21,078 nt of DNA, from IMG/VR virus record IMGVR_UViG_3300008996_000055, positions 1 to 21,078 of that record; one strand, 5' to 3'. Source of the DNA: a virus. Each line of letters starts with the position of its first letter. Positions within the stretch are counted from its first letter, which is position 1. The translations under genes and the position numbers were made by a program. Shown here one piece after another: positions 1-7,541 of this stretch. The notes under the pieces were generated by a model. It was not told the origin of the DNA. It did no database searches and saw nothing but the letters and a program-made list of their open reading frames with translations.

Positions 1-2118
1 CGTCATATAACCAGTTTCACTAAAGTTAATCTGGATGTTCCTGAGCTGGAGGCGACCTGTGGTATCTGATTTGGTACCCTGTCCCGCAGTCACCTTCACA
101 GTGATTGGGCTTAGGGTGTATCGGAATGTGTACTTCCTACCTACAATCAGGTCTGAGTCAGAGTAATCTCCTAGGAGACGGGCACCTGCTGCCGTGTATT
201 CTAGGGCAAGGCGGATACCAGCTTTCTTAGGTTGACCTGTAGCCACCACAGCTTCCCACGCATCACTTTGAATAGAACCTGGGAGGCTAGCCAAGGGGAG
301 ATTGGTGTAGGTACCATCATAGCTGAGGTCACCTGCGGGGACTGTAATCTTGCGATCAAGGTGTACGGTGTATGGCTCATTGGTGCCAATGTAACCCGTG
401 TTGACCGAGAGAGACTCCAGGTAAACCCCATCGGATCTCTGGATGACCATGTACATATCTGAGAGAATAAAGTCCACGTTCAGGATTGTATCACCTGAGG
501 GGAATGTCCAGCGAGACCAAGAGCTTTGTAGCTTCTCGTTATTCTGCCAATAGAACTTGTACACGTAGATGTCCTGTGGGCTATCTGTAGATAGCACTGC
601 CAGAATATCCTCGTTCAAACCTGCGGCAATCTTAAAGCAACCACCAGGGATATAACTGGGCACATGGGCTGTGACATCCGCAGCATCGTTCGTACCAGTA
701 GACTGGTCAATGCTGTAGTATTCCCGAATACCTGTGTAGTTACCACGATCCACAGCAAAGTAGATGTTGTTACCAAAGCCCACAGGTTCTGCCCGAATGT
801 TGGTTTCAAACTCGGTAGACTGCTTGATCGAGATCGTTGTGGGTGTCAGGAGGTCACCTGAGTCCACCACGAACTGTGTTTGGGCAGAGAACAGCAGCAA
901 CTGCTTGTTAAAGGGGATCGCATGGATCAGCTTAGAGACCTTCGTGTGGCTGACCTGAACGTCAATCACATCGGAGTCCAGAAGCTCGGTCACCGTGTTG
1001 CGATAGAAGTTGAAGAACTTACCAGCCTCAGAGAAGATCACGGATTCATCCGAGAGAAACCCTAAGCGGTTCCTGTAGAAGAACACATCGCCAATCTTCT
1101 GGTTAACGAAGGATGGATCAGGGTTGGTATCTACGGTGCCATAGGCACGATCTACCCACGACACTACGTTAAAGGTAAATGTACCATCAGCATTACGTAC
1201 TAGCTGGTGGGGCATCGTTGACCCAGTAAAGCCCAGCAGTTCGTTCGGCTTGAGAGTTTCCTTCCACGCTCCAGTACCAGAAGAGTCAAACTCCACCCAG
1301 AAGTCATCAAAGCCGTTGTTCTTATCCCCGATAATTTCTACGGCAAACCCGTTGACACCAGCGTTAGCAGGGAGATCGGAGAACTTCTGGATCTGATCCT
1401 TCAGGGCAGTCATGGCTCCGTTGTTAAAGCCATCCTCAGCCCGTACAGTAAAGTCAGAGCCTGATCGGTAGATGTGGATAACTGAGCCATAACGGGCAAA
1501 GCTAAAACCACCACCCCATGAGGTCAGTCCATTATAAAGTTGGGTAGCAATATAGTCTGTTGAAATGTTTGCTGTGTGAGAGGCATTAGAGCCATCAGGT
1601 GTGGTGTAGGTAGCACGGGTAGTACCATCAATAATGACGGAATAGGTCTTGCCATAGTTACCCGCCTTGACGCTTATAAGAGCCTCATAGGGACGTGCAG
1701 GAGCACGATCTGTGCGAGGGGTTACCGTCACACCCTTGTTCACGATAAATGTGTAGTCCGCTACCGTCACTGCTCGGAATGAGGAGTTTGGTTCAGCAGC
1801 GGTTAAATAGGATTTACCTGACGGAAACGAGACAGTCTTCTCATTCCCTGCCAAGTCAAATACTTTGAGGTCACCATCAGTAATAATGACCACATAACGC
1901 TCGACAGCATCACGGTTAATTGTGTGTAGGAAGGCGTTTGAGACGCTCCCTGAGAGCATCTTCTTGATGTGTTTGGTAGGTGGACGTTTCCTCAAGCCCT
2001 GCGAAGTGGTGCTTAAGCCGTTCTCTTGCAGTTCGGCTTGGGAAGCTAGCCTTAACGTAAAGGGTTGCTGAGAAACCCCGTTCACCATATTCGGGATGGA
2101 TGAAGAAATCAGTGCCAT
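1..2118 (-). CDS. Tail tubular protein B (T7 gp12-like), 3' end cut off by window
   Basis: The frame is open from the ATG at 2118 to the window edge, giving 706 codons with no stop. T7 gp12 is about 794 residues, so roughly the last tenth is missing here. The N-terminus (MALISSSIPNMVNGVSQQP, then QAELQENGLSTTSQGL and RKRPPTK) is the typical opening of this family, where the phage nozzle protein lists the 'NGVSQQP' signature. Later segments such as RNRLGFLSDESVIFSEAGKF and LLLFSAQTQFVVDSGDLLTP are also characteristic. The protein forms the hexameric nozzle below the gp11 ring of the short tail. The start lies two bases after the gp11 stop, preceded by an AATAGG ribosome site inside the end of gp11, so the two are probably translationally coupled. 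Identification rests on family recognition and gene order. Confidence 0.93.
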   Translation of the reverse strand, partial: MALISSSIPNMVNGVSQQPFTLRLASQAELQENGLSTTSQGLRKRPPTKHIKKMLSGSVSNAFLHTINRDAVERYVVIITDGDLKVFDLAGNEKTVSFPSGKSYLTAAEPNSSFRAVTVADYTFIVNKGVTVTPRTDRAPARPYEALISVKAGNYGKTYSVIIDGTTRATYTTPDGSNASHTANISTDYIATQLYNGLTSWGGGFSFARYGSVIHIYRSGSDFTVRAEDGFNNGAMTALKDQIQKFSDLPANAGVNGFAVEIIGDKNNGFDDFWVEFDSSGTGAWKETLKPNELLGFTGSTMPHQLVRNADGTFTFNVVSWVDRAYGTVDTNPDPSFVNQKIGDVFFYRNRLGFLSDESVIFSEAGKFFNFYRNTVTELLDSDVIDVQVSHTKVSKLIHAIPFNKQLLLFSAQTQFVVDSGDLLTPTTISIKQSTEFETNIRAEPVGFGNNIYFAVDRGNYTGIREYYSIDQSTGTNDAADVTAHVPSYIPGGCFKIAAGLNEDILAVLSTDSPQDIYVYKFYWQNNEKLQSSWSRWTFPSGDTILNVDFILSDMYMVIQRSDGVYLESLSVNTGYIGTNEPYTVHLDRKITVPAGDLSYDGTYTNLPLASLPGSIQSDAWEAVVATGQPKKAGIRLALEYTAAGARLLGDYSDSDLIVGRKYTFRYTLSPITVKVTAGQGTKSDTTGRLQLRNIQINFSETGYMT

Positions 2119-2120
2119 AA

Positions 2121-2714
2121 TCAATACCTATTGAGGGTTCGATAAACTGTGCTATTGCCAGTCAAGATGTTATAGTCACCTGTGATACCTTCAGCTCTCT
2201 TAAGGGCGATAAACGCATCCTTCTCATCGACAGCAGTGAACTCGTACAACGCATCAGAACCTACAGTTCGTGCTTGGAAGACCCGTGCGGCACGTACAGT
2301 GATGTAGTGACGGGCAGTCTCTGGGAGTTCCTCAAAGGGCAATAGGACAACCATGTCCACTTTTAGGGACTTAATAAATTCGTATGTGTGTTTCTTGCGG
2401 TCATACAACCGTGTGCCTCGTTGGGTCACATCCACATCAAAATCTTCCGAGACGGTATCCACACGGAGACAGTTACTCGGTAGGGTAATTTCATTTGTAA
2501 ACGCAGCGGGAGATAAAGATAATTCTTTATCCGTATTGAAGTGCCATCCACGGCTTTGAACCGCGCGGCTAACTTCAGAGAGCACAGCTCTTGCCGTTAC
2601 AGCATCTGCCACCGCCGCCCCTGAAGCTAGGGATGAGATAGGTGCCTCACCAATCACTGAGAGAATGGTGTTTACGGCTTCGAGTTCCGTTGTTGGGGTC
2701 AGTACAGTAGCCAT
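2121..2714 (-). CDS. Tail tubular protein A (T7 gp11-like adaptor)
   Basis: This 197-residue protein matches the usual size of T7 gp11 (196 aa), the dodecameric adaptor ring joining portal to nozzle. The N-terminal TTELEAVNTILSVIGEAPI and the segment VSRAVQSRGWHFNTDKELSL are hallmarks of the family. The middle has the typical LPSNCLRVDT strand and the C-terminal half the AARVFQARTVGS helix. It lies directly after the intrinsic terminator that follows the capsid gene, so its expression depends on read-through of that terminator. The start codon at 2714 has only a weak upstream ribosome site (GGA, 6-7 bases away). The gene ends with TGA two bases before the gp12 start. Confidence 0.95.
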   Translation of the reverse strand: MATVLTPTTELEAVNTILSVIGEAPISSLASGAAVADAVTARAVLSEVSRAVQSRGWHFNTDKELSLSPAAFTNEITLPSNCLRVDTVSEDFDVDVTQRGTRLYDRKKHTYEFIKSLKVDMVVLLPFEELPETARHYITVRAARVFQARTVGSDALYEFTAVDEKDAFIALKRAEGITGDYNILTGNSTVYRTLNRY

Positions 2715-2723
2715 TGCTAATCC

Positions 2724-2764
2724 ATAAAAAATAGGGGAACCCCTGATTACTCAGAGATTCCCCT
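2724..2764 (-). terminator. Intrinsic terminator after the capsid gene (T-phi position)
   Basis: On the minus strand the RNA reads AGGGGAAUCUCUGA, GUAA, UCAGGGGUUCCCCU. This forms a 14-bp stem (positions 2764-2751 paired with 2746-2733) with two U-G wobbles and a GNRA-type tetraloop. It is followed at once by AUUUUUUA (2731-2724). It sits 20 bases after the capsid stop codon and just before gp11. T7 places its main late terminator T-phi between genes 10 and 11 as well, so position and structure agree. Confidence 0.93.
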
Positions 2765-2783
2765 TAGGTTTACTTAGGTGTGG

Positions 2784-3731
2784 TTAGACCGCGCCTGTGC
2801 CCAATTCAATAGCGCACTCAGGACGCAGGATACCGTGACCCATAGCGTACTTAGCGACCATCAAGGTACCTTGGCGGCGAATGTCGTACTCAGCTTCCAA
2901 GCCCAGATCCAACAACTTAACAGTACCAATAGCTTCTTTCTGCATACACACAGCCACGGTGGTCTGAGCGTCAACAGCATAGCGGGTAGAAGTACCAGCC
3001 AAAGTGCCAGTTGTAATGTTGGTTGAAGGGATGTGGTTAGAAGCAACGATTGTCAAACCAGCAACACGCAACACTTTACCGTCAGCGTACACACCAGCAC
3101 CACCCCAGTCTTTGTTCAAGACTTTAGTGTTCTGTGCCAAGGCGTAGTACTGAGCAGGACGCACGAAAGCGTAACGCTCGTCTTCAGGCACATCCTTCTC
3201 GTCAAACGTTTGAGCGGCTTCAAACAAAGCAGCAATCAAAGTGTCAGAGTTTGATGCCATGGTTGCATCAGTGATACGTGAACCGCCGTTGCCACCAGTA
3301 ACGGTAGCAGAAGCACGAGCTGCCAGGATAGCGTTCTGGAACAGGTGCTTGTCAGCAGTGTTAGCCAAAGCCTCGCCCAACTTACGGCTGTAGTTTGCAC
3401 GTACATCGTAGTGGTTCTTAGCTTCGTCAATGTTAGAGATGAAAGTGTGGGCAATCAACAGGTCGTCAATCGTGATCACACGCTCTGCGTGGTTCATAGA
3501 GGTACCGAGGATCTCGTTACCAGGAGTATGGTACTCAGCAGAGAAGTTGCCAGTTACAGGGAACTGAGCAGACTTACCAGCGGCAATGGTGCGAACCATG
3601 TGCTTGTCCATCATAACGTTCTTCTCTGAGAACGCTGAGAGAACTTCACCAGCAAATACTTTTAGAAAGAGCGCGTCTTTATCGGCACCGCCGTTGACAG
3701 CACCCAAACGTGAGGGGGTAGCGTTAGACAT
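2784..3731 (-). CDS. Major capsid protein (T7 gp10-like, HK97 fold)
   Basis: The 315-residue product begins MSNATPSRLGAVNGGADKDALFLKVFAGEVLSAF and continues with a run typical of T7 gp10 homologues: GNFSAEYHTPGNEILG, then ITIDDLLIAHTFISNIDEAKNHYDVR and YSRKLGEALANTADKHL. The C-terminus has EAEYDIRRQGTLMVAKYAMGHG. T7 gp10A is 345 aa, so this is slightly short. I chose the ATG at 3731 because it follows AAGGA by nine bases. An in-frame GTG at 3791 would add 20 residues unlike the family. A terminator follows the gene, and a 197-base leader with a UUCG hairpin and a short leader frame precedes it. No gp10B-like frameshift extension could be recognised before the terminator. Confidence 0.96.
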   Translation of the reverse strand: MSNATPSRLGAVNGGADKDALFLKVFAGEVLSAFSEKNVMMDKHMVRTIAAGKSAQFPVTGNFSAEYHTPGNEILGTSMNHAERVITIDDLLIAHTFISNIDEAKNHYDVRANYSRKLGEALANTADKHLFQNAILAARASATVTGGNGGSRITDATMASNSDTLIAALFEAAQTFDEKDVPEDERYAFVRPAQYYALAQNTKVLNKDWGGAGVYADGKVLRVAGLTIVASNHIPSTNITTGTLAGTSTRYAVDAQTTVAVCMQKEAIGTVKLLDLGLEAEYDIRRQGTLMVAKYAMGHGILRPECAIELGTGAV

Positions 3732-3775
3732 AATAAATTTTCCTTGTGAATGAGATAAGAAAGTCGCAATGGCTT

Positions 3776-3799
3776 TCAGCCCCACACACACAGGTACAC
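3776..3799 (-). other. Possible 7-codon leader frame upstream of capsid
   Basis: A full GAGGAGG ribosome site lies at 3814-3808 on the minus strand. Eight bases later comes GTG TAC CTG TGT GTG TGG GGC TGA, which would encode MYLCVWG. The capsid ATG is 45 bases further on and has its own AAGGA. The strongest ribosome site of this region therefore serves a tiny frame or serves no gene. It may be a leader peptide, a ribosome-loading site that keeps the mRNA open or protected, or chance. Confidence 0.3.
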
Positions 3800-3901
3800 A
3801 GGATTTTCCTCCTCAGAGGGTCAAGGTCGTGTGGTAGTTCTTAAGCAAGCGTCACCGCAAAGACTTGCAGTGTGACATAAACTTTCGAGCACAAGGGAAT
3901 A

Positions 3902-3921
3902 GCCCACCCCGAAGGGTGAGC
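3902..3921 (-). promoter_or_regulatory. Stable UUCG-tetraloop hairpin between scaffold and capsid genes
   Basis: The minus-strand RNA reads GCUCACCC UUCG GGGUGGGC, an 8-bp stem with one U-G pair closed by a UUCG tetraloop. It starts 8 bases after the scaffold stop codon. The following bases (UAUUCCC) are not a U tract, so it is unlikely to be a simple intrinsic terminator. A role as 3'-end protector of the upstream mRNA or as a processing/attenuation element before the highly expressed capsid gene is an inference. Confidence 0.75.
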
Positions 3922-3928
3922 CATCACA

Positions 3929-4705
3929 TCAAAGGATATTAGATCGTGAGAGTTTAGATTGAACCTTAGCGCGGAACGCAGGGTCAGTCTTATACTCAAC
4001 TGAAGACATATCTTTAGTTAACTGGGCAACGGAGTCGTAGACTTCTCCTGAGGTTGCACCTGTAGTCCTGCCAGACATCAATTGGGGTTCTGTGGGACGT
4101 GCGCTTTGGAAACGCTGGTACATCCCTGATACCGCCAATTTAGCTTGGTTAGGATTATTGGAGTCAATAGCGGCATTGTAGGCTTCAATCTCTGCTGGAG
4201 ACATATTGGACTTAGCCCATTCAATCATCTCAGCAAAGCCTTGGTCACCACCTGCAACAGCTTTCACCTCGGACTCGAAAAGCGAAGCTCTCGCCTTCTG
4301 ACCTTCAATATATTGGTCAACGATGTCCCGTGGGTAACCAGCCTTTTCGAGCTTCTCATAGCTATCCGTAGACAGCTCACCTTGGGCGGTGAACTCTTGG
4401 GAGAACTCATAGAGATCTAAACCTTTGTTCTGAAGTTCTTCTTGAACTTGTTCCTCAGGTGTCTCGGCGGTTGGTTGTTCGGTGTTCTGTTGTGGTTTAC
4501 CTAGCTTTGACTCTAGTTCAGAATACGCTTTTGCAAGATCTTCTGGACTCTTAAACTTCTCTGGCAACCAGCCAGGACGTTCCTCATTAACAGGTAGCTC
4601 TTCAGTGGGAGCTTCATTAGCTTTATCCACTTTGGCAAGCATCTCTGCTACATGATTAGGATCTTCTTCCTCGACTGTTGCGGGGATATTGACTGTATCT
4701 ACCAT
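3929..4705 (-). CDS. Capsid assembly scaffolding protein (T7 gp9-like)
   Basis: The 258-residue protein is acidic and helical, with the N-terminal segment RPGWLPEKFKSPEDLAKAY followed by SELESKLGK, a signature of T7 gp9-type scaffolds. The middle has LYEFSQEFTAQGELSTDSYEKLEKAGYPRDIVDQYI, also typical. The C-terminus (DPAFRAKVQSKLSRSNIL) is a basic helix; in scaffolds this end usually binds the coat protein. It would direct procapsid assembly and then leave. It lies between portal and capsid exactly as in T7. Its ATG overlaps the stop of the preceding 58-residue gene (TAATG), so the two are coupled. Confidence 0.93.
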   Translation of the reverse strand: MVDTVNIPATVEEEDPNHVAEMLAKVDKANEAPTEELPVNEERPGWLPEKFKSPEDLAKAYSELESKLGKPQQNTEQPTAETPEEQVQEELQNKGLDLYEFSQEFTAQGELSTDSYEKLEKAGYPRDIVDQYIEGQKARASLFESEVKAVAGGDQGFAEMIEWAKSNMSPAEIEAYNAAIDSNNPNQAKLAVSGMYQRFQSARPTEPQLMSGRTTGATSGEVYDSVAQLTKDMSSVEYKTDPAFRAKVQSKLSRSNIL

Positions 4706-4881
4706 TAGTAATGTTCAACTGTGAAACCATTGGCAGACTTCTCTGTACGCAGAGGAGCACCCGCTTTTGGTTGTTTAGGTTTCTCTGACTTTTCCTGAAC
4801 GGGAAAAGAAGGGGCTACCTCTGGGGTAGCCTCTTCAGCATTTACCGTAGGGGAAACTTCAGGTTTTTTAGCCCTGACCAT
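4705..4881 (-). CDS. Small 58-aa protein between portal and scaffold, function unknown
   Basis: A 58-residue frame begins with ATG at 4881, overlapping the last 14 bases of the portal gene, and ends with TAA sharing one base with the scaffold ATG (TAATG). A GGAATGGAAAATGG stretch precedes the start. The product begins MVRAKKPEVSPTVNAEE, is rich in Lys, Pro, Glu and Ala, and ends ANGFTVEHY. It looks unstructured, with no membrane segment. The tight packing on both sides supports real translation. It may be a minor virion or assembly protein or a coupling device for the scaffold gene; I do not recognise a family. Confidence 0.7.
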   Translation of the reverse strand: MVRAKKPEVSPTVNAEEATPEVAPSFPVQEKSEKPKQPKAGAPLRTEKSANGFTVEHY

Positions 4882-6418
4882 TTTCCATTCCTTTTTCCAT
4901 CATACGCCCTGCTGCCTGAATAGTAGGCGCAGTAGCTTGAGATGCCATTTGTTGCATCATGGCTTGTTGTTGTGCCTGTTCCATCTCAGCGGCAATCTCC
5001 TCTTGAGACTTAACGAGACCCTTCATGTCGATACCTAAGGCGGCACCAGTACGGGTAAGGGCATCAGATTTGTTAATCTCGGGAGGTAGCTGGGCGATAC
5101 CAGCAGCGGCTTGGAAGAATAGCTGTAGCTTGTTGAGATCGTTACCACGTCCCAGTGCTTCCAACCCTGTCACAATAACAGGCTGAACCGTGTTCTCGGG
5201 AAGAGTTGGGAGACGCTTCTGGCGTTCCATTTGGAACATCAAGCGTTTCACTAGGGGTAACTGGAACTCTTGGCTAAGGATTGAGTAGATGCCACCTAAG
5301 GCGGACTCTAGCTCGTTAGCCATGTAGCGGATTTCTTCTGCCGTAACTCGCTCACCACTGCGTTGCACAGCGGAGTTCAAGAGGAAGGCAAACGCCAGGC
5401 GTTCATTGATTTGGTTTGATGTCTCCAGAGCAACCCTGAAATCATTATATTTCTGGAGTTGCAGTGCAGATACATCAGACACCACACCTTCACGGAAAGC
5501 ACCGTTCTCTGCCTCAGCTAACTCTGCCATATCGGTAACCCCGTTAGGGTTAACCAAGAACAGAACTTTAGCGGCGGCTGCGGAACCCTCCACGATGGAC
5601 TGGGTAAGACCTTCAAGAGACTTCAGATCACCTAGGTATTCTTCTACATACCCACGCCCGTAGTCCTCACCATCAATCTTGGTGAAGCGTACAGGAATCC
5701 ATGGTGTTTTATCTAGGGGGTATGATCCCTCTGATCCAGGCACTCGGATGCCCTTGATCTCTTGATATACCTGCCATTTCTTACCCTCACGGTAAACGTG
5801 TGTGTACAGGTCAACGTCCTTACTCTTGGACATATCCTCAGGATCTGATCCCAGAGCAAGCTCACGGAGGTTACCCTCCAGGGTCTCCACGGCGATAGAC
5901 TCTTTTGTAATAATATCCAACACATTACCCATAGGGTCACGGCGGACAACAAAACGGTCTAATCGGAATACACGTACCCCACCCTCTTTGGGCAGATACA
6001 TGAGCACGTTACCTGTAACAAGCAGGTGTTTGATTGCCTCAAAACCACCAACACGGATGGCAGAGGATTCAATTTCATTCATTACTGACCGCTCAATGCG
6101 GTTCAGACCTTCCTCAACCTTAGAGCGCATACCCTCCTGTTGCGTCATTTGTTCTAACGCAAAGTCATCTACACTCAATCGGAAGAAGGGAGAGTTGGGC
6201 GGGAGAAGGGCTAACAACAGCTTTGATGCTAGGTTGTTGACCCCTCGTGCACCCACACCTTGCCAAGGGGTTGGCAGGGAGGATGCGGCAGAGTGCCCAT
6301 CTTTGGTCATAAGGGAGGGGATGGTCAATTCCGCACAGTCCCGTGCCCGATCCAAGAATGGTCTACGGGAAGTCTCTAGCTGACCATATAGGCTAGCGCA
6401 CGTCTTATTGGTGTCCAT
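4868..6418 (-). CDS. Portal (head-tail connector) protein, T7 gp8-like
   Basis: The 516-residue product matches the T7 gp8 size (536 aa). The N-terminus has RRPFLDRARDCAELTIPSL, then LPTPWQGVGARGVNNLASKL and LALLPPNSPFFRL. The centre carries YVEEYLGDLKSLEGLTQSIV and SAAAAKVLFLVNP, followed by SGERVTAEEIRYMANELESA and LGGIYSILSQEFQLPLV. All are hallmarks of podovirus head-to-tail connectors. The C-terminal tail is rich in Gln and Met (EMEQAQQQAMMQQMASQ). Twelve subunits form the DNA entry channel, nucleate procapsid assembly and dock terminase and gp11. The ATG has an excellent AAGGAG ribosome site that contains the stop codon of the upstream gene. Confidence 0.96.
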   Translation of the reverse strand: MDTNKTCASLYGQLETSRRPFLDRARDCAELTIPSLMTKDGHSAASSLPTPWQGVGARGVNNLASKLLLALLPPNSPFFRLSVDDFALEQMTQQEGMRSKVEEGLNRIERSVMNEIESSAIRVGGFEAIKHLLVTGNVLMYLPKEGGVRVFRLDRFVVRRDPMGNVLDIITKESIAVETLEGNLRELALGSDPEDMSKSKDVDLYTHVYREGKKWQVYQEIKGIRVPGSEGSYPLDKTPWIPVRFTKIDGEDYGRGYVEEYLGDLKSLEGLTQSIVEGSAAAAKVLFLVNPNGVTDMAELAEAENGAFREGVVSDVSALQLQKYNDFRVALETSNQINERLAFAFLLNSAVQRSGERVTAEEIRYMANELESALGGIYSILSQEFQLPLVKRLMFQMERQKRLPTLPENTVQPVIVTGLEALGRGNDLNKLQLFFQAAAGIAQLPPEINKSDALTRTGAALGIDMKGLVKSQEEIAAEMEQAQQQAMMQQMASQATAPTIQAAGRMMEKGMENGQG

Positions 6419-6427
6419 CCCTACTCC

Positions 6428-6646
6428 TTAACCTTGAGGAAGATTTACACCAGCACCTTCAGATGCGGTGGACGCGCCAGCAAGGTTAATCTTCAGATCG
6501 TTCCTACCAGCATACTGTCCCTTCTTACCCTTCTTGTTCGTGACATCTTCATTAGATTTAATCTTCAATGTAGGTGCGTCAGGAGCAGGGGTTGGGGGTG
6601 CAGGAGCTGGTGCTGGGGGCGGCTTTGAACCTCCAAAAATACACAT
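6428..6646 (-). CDS. Pro/Ala-rich small virion protein, T7 gp7.3-like
   Basis: I start this at the ATG at 6646, seven bases after a GGAG site and one base after the preceding stop, giving 72 residues. It opens with MCIFGGSKPPPAPAPAPPT, a Pro/Ala-rich flexible segment. It ends with a basic, glycine-rich part (KKGKKGQYAGRNDLKINLAG, then GVNLPQG). T7 gp7.3, a tail/ejection-associated protein encoded just before the portal gene, has a comparable size and a similar basic 'GRKK..L.V....GGGINI' end. Equivalence to gp7.3 is inferred from position and C-terminal pattern. The N-terminal cysteine is not in a lipobox. A longer reading from an upstream start at 6682 would overlap the neighbour and lacks support. 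Confidence 0.75.
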   Translation of the reverse strand: MCIFGGSKPPPAPAPAPPTPAPDAPTLKIKSNEDVTNKKGKKGQYAGRNDLKINLAGASTASEGAGVNLPQG

Positions 6647-6647
6647 A

Positions 6648-6836
6648 TTATTTCTCCAAGATGTTTCGGTTCTGCATTTCAAACGTGGTTCGCAGAAAGC
6701 GGATAACGGAGACCTGCCCCTGTTTGAACCGAATTGTGTCGAGGGTTTCAGTAGGCTCAGGCATTTTATCTGCGAACCGTTCTTCTAACCCTTCAAGTAA
6801 TTCCTTTGATATATGGGGAAACTTAGATTTACTCAT
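6648..6836 (-). CDS. Small conserved-looking 62-aa protein, first gene of the late block
   Basis: The ATG at 6836 gives 62 residues starting MSKSKFPHISKELLEGLEER and containing TLDTIRFKQGQVSVIRFLRT. It is helical, charged and soluble, with no signal or membrane segment. A TTG at 6848 is in frame but lies inside the promoter core, so it would be at or before the mRNA start; the ATG with GGAG seven bases upstream is the better choice. It is the first gene after the third phage promoter and abuts the gp7.3-like gene. T7 has small genes 6.5 and 6.7 in this place, and gp6.7 is a virion protein; equivalence is only positional. Confidence 0.75.
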   Translation of the reverse strand: MSKSKFPHISKELLEGLEERFADKMPEPTETLDTIRFKQGQVSVIRFLRTTFEMQNRNILEK

Positions 6837-6840
6837 TAGG

Positions 6841-6862
6841 TTCTCCAATTGAGCAACTTTTT
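6841..6862 (-). promoter_or_regulatory. Phage RNA polymerase promoter copy 3 (late/virion genes)
   Basis: The minus strand reads AAAAAGTTGCTCAATTGGA followed by GAA. It differs from the other two copies at one base in the 19-base core (T for A in GCACAA) and at one base in the last three. It overlaps the PhoH stop codon at its upstream end and lies directly before the virion gene block. By analogy with T7 promoters, transcription should start at the GG near 6845-6844. Confidence 0.8.
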
Positions 6863-7541
6863 ACAAACCCTCGCGGTCAAAGGCTTTCACCCACATGGCA
6901 CAAATATCAGAGCGAACAATGTCATCCACGGTAAACTCAACGTGGGGGACAGGCAGTCTCTGCTTGTGAATCATGTCAATGATTGTCTTTAATCCCGAGG
7001 TTGACCTCAGGTCTGATTGCTTAATATCCCCATTCAATAACACCTGTGAGTTCTCCCCAATGCGGGTCAAGAACATCTTCATCTCTGCGGGAGATGTGTT
7101 CTGAGCCTCATCGAGGATCACAAAGGAGTTATTAAAGGTTCGACCACGCATGACCTCGAAAGGCACGATGTCGATATTCTTCTTTCGAGAGGCGATACCG
7201 TACACCTCTTCACCAAGTTCCGCCTGTAGCACATCGGTAAAGGGGATGACCCAAGGAGCCATCTTCTCTTCCATAGTGCCTGGGAAAAACCCAAGAGATC
7301 TCCCTGCCGCCACGTTTGGGCGGGTCAGGATAATCTTGTCGATCTTCCCAGCAGCGTAAAGTTTAGCCGCATACACCGAGGCAATGTAGGTCTTGCCTGT
7401 CCCTGCACACCCAGTCACAATTACTTGTGGGCTGGTCTTTAGGGCTTTGATGTAGGCGGCTTGTTTATCATTCTTAGGGGACAAAGGGGGTAGCCCCCCA
7501 GTGTCCTTAGCTCGATACTTGGATGTTCTTTTTGATGTCAT
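6861..7541 (-). CDS. phoH: PhoH-like ATPase
   Basis: This 226-residue protein has the PhoH P-loop ATPase core. Walker A is GCAGTGKT (about residues 44-51), followed by the family segment ILTRPNVAAGRSLGFFPGTM. Walker B is FVILDEAQNTSPAEMKMFLTR (acidic pair about 144-145). A further conserved NGDIKQSDL segment follows. PhoH homologues are common in aquatic phages; the host protein is phosphate-starvation induced, and the phage role is not settled (RNA metabolism has been proposed). The ATG at 7541 shares its first base with the RNR stop (TAATG), so I prefer it over the upstream in-frame start that would lie inside RNR. The third phage promoter overlaps its end. Confidence 0.93.
   Translation of the reverse strand: MTSKRTSKYRAKDTGGLPPLSPKNDKQAAYIKALKTSPQVIVTGCAGTGKTYIASVYAAKLYAAGKIDKIILTRPNVAAGRSLGFFPGTMEEKMAPWVIPFTDVLQAELGEEVYGIASRKKNIDIVPFEVMRGRTFNNSFVILDEAQNTSPAEMKMFLTRIGENSQVLLNGDIKQSDLRSTSGLKTIIDMIHKQRLPVPHVEFTVDDIVRSDICAMWVKAFDREGL

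Noticed and set aside
2861-3629. Several plus- and minus-strand frames of 60-95 codons across the capsid gene
   Set aside because: All overlap the conserved capsid frame, have odd composition and no plausible starts.
3732-3791. N-terminally extended capsid from the GTG at 3791
   Set aside because: The 20 extra residues do not resemble the family, and AAGGA is correctly placed for the ATG at 3731.
5802-6383. 193-codon plus-strand frame opposite the portal gene
   Set aside because: Its translation is Ser/Arg/Thr-rich without family features, has no ribosome site, and lies fully antisense to a highly conserved portal sequence; it is a shadow of codon bias.
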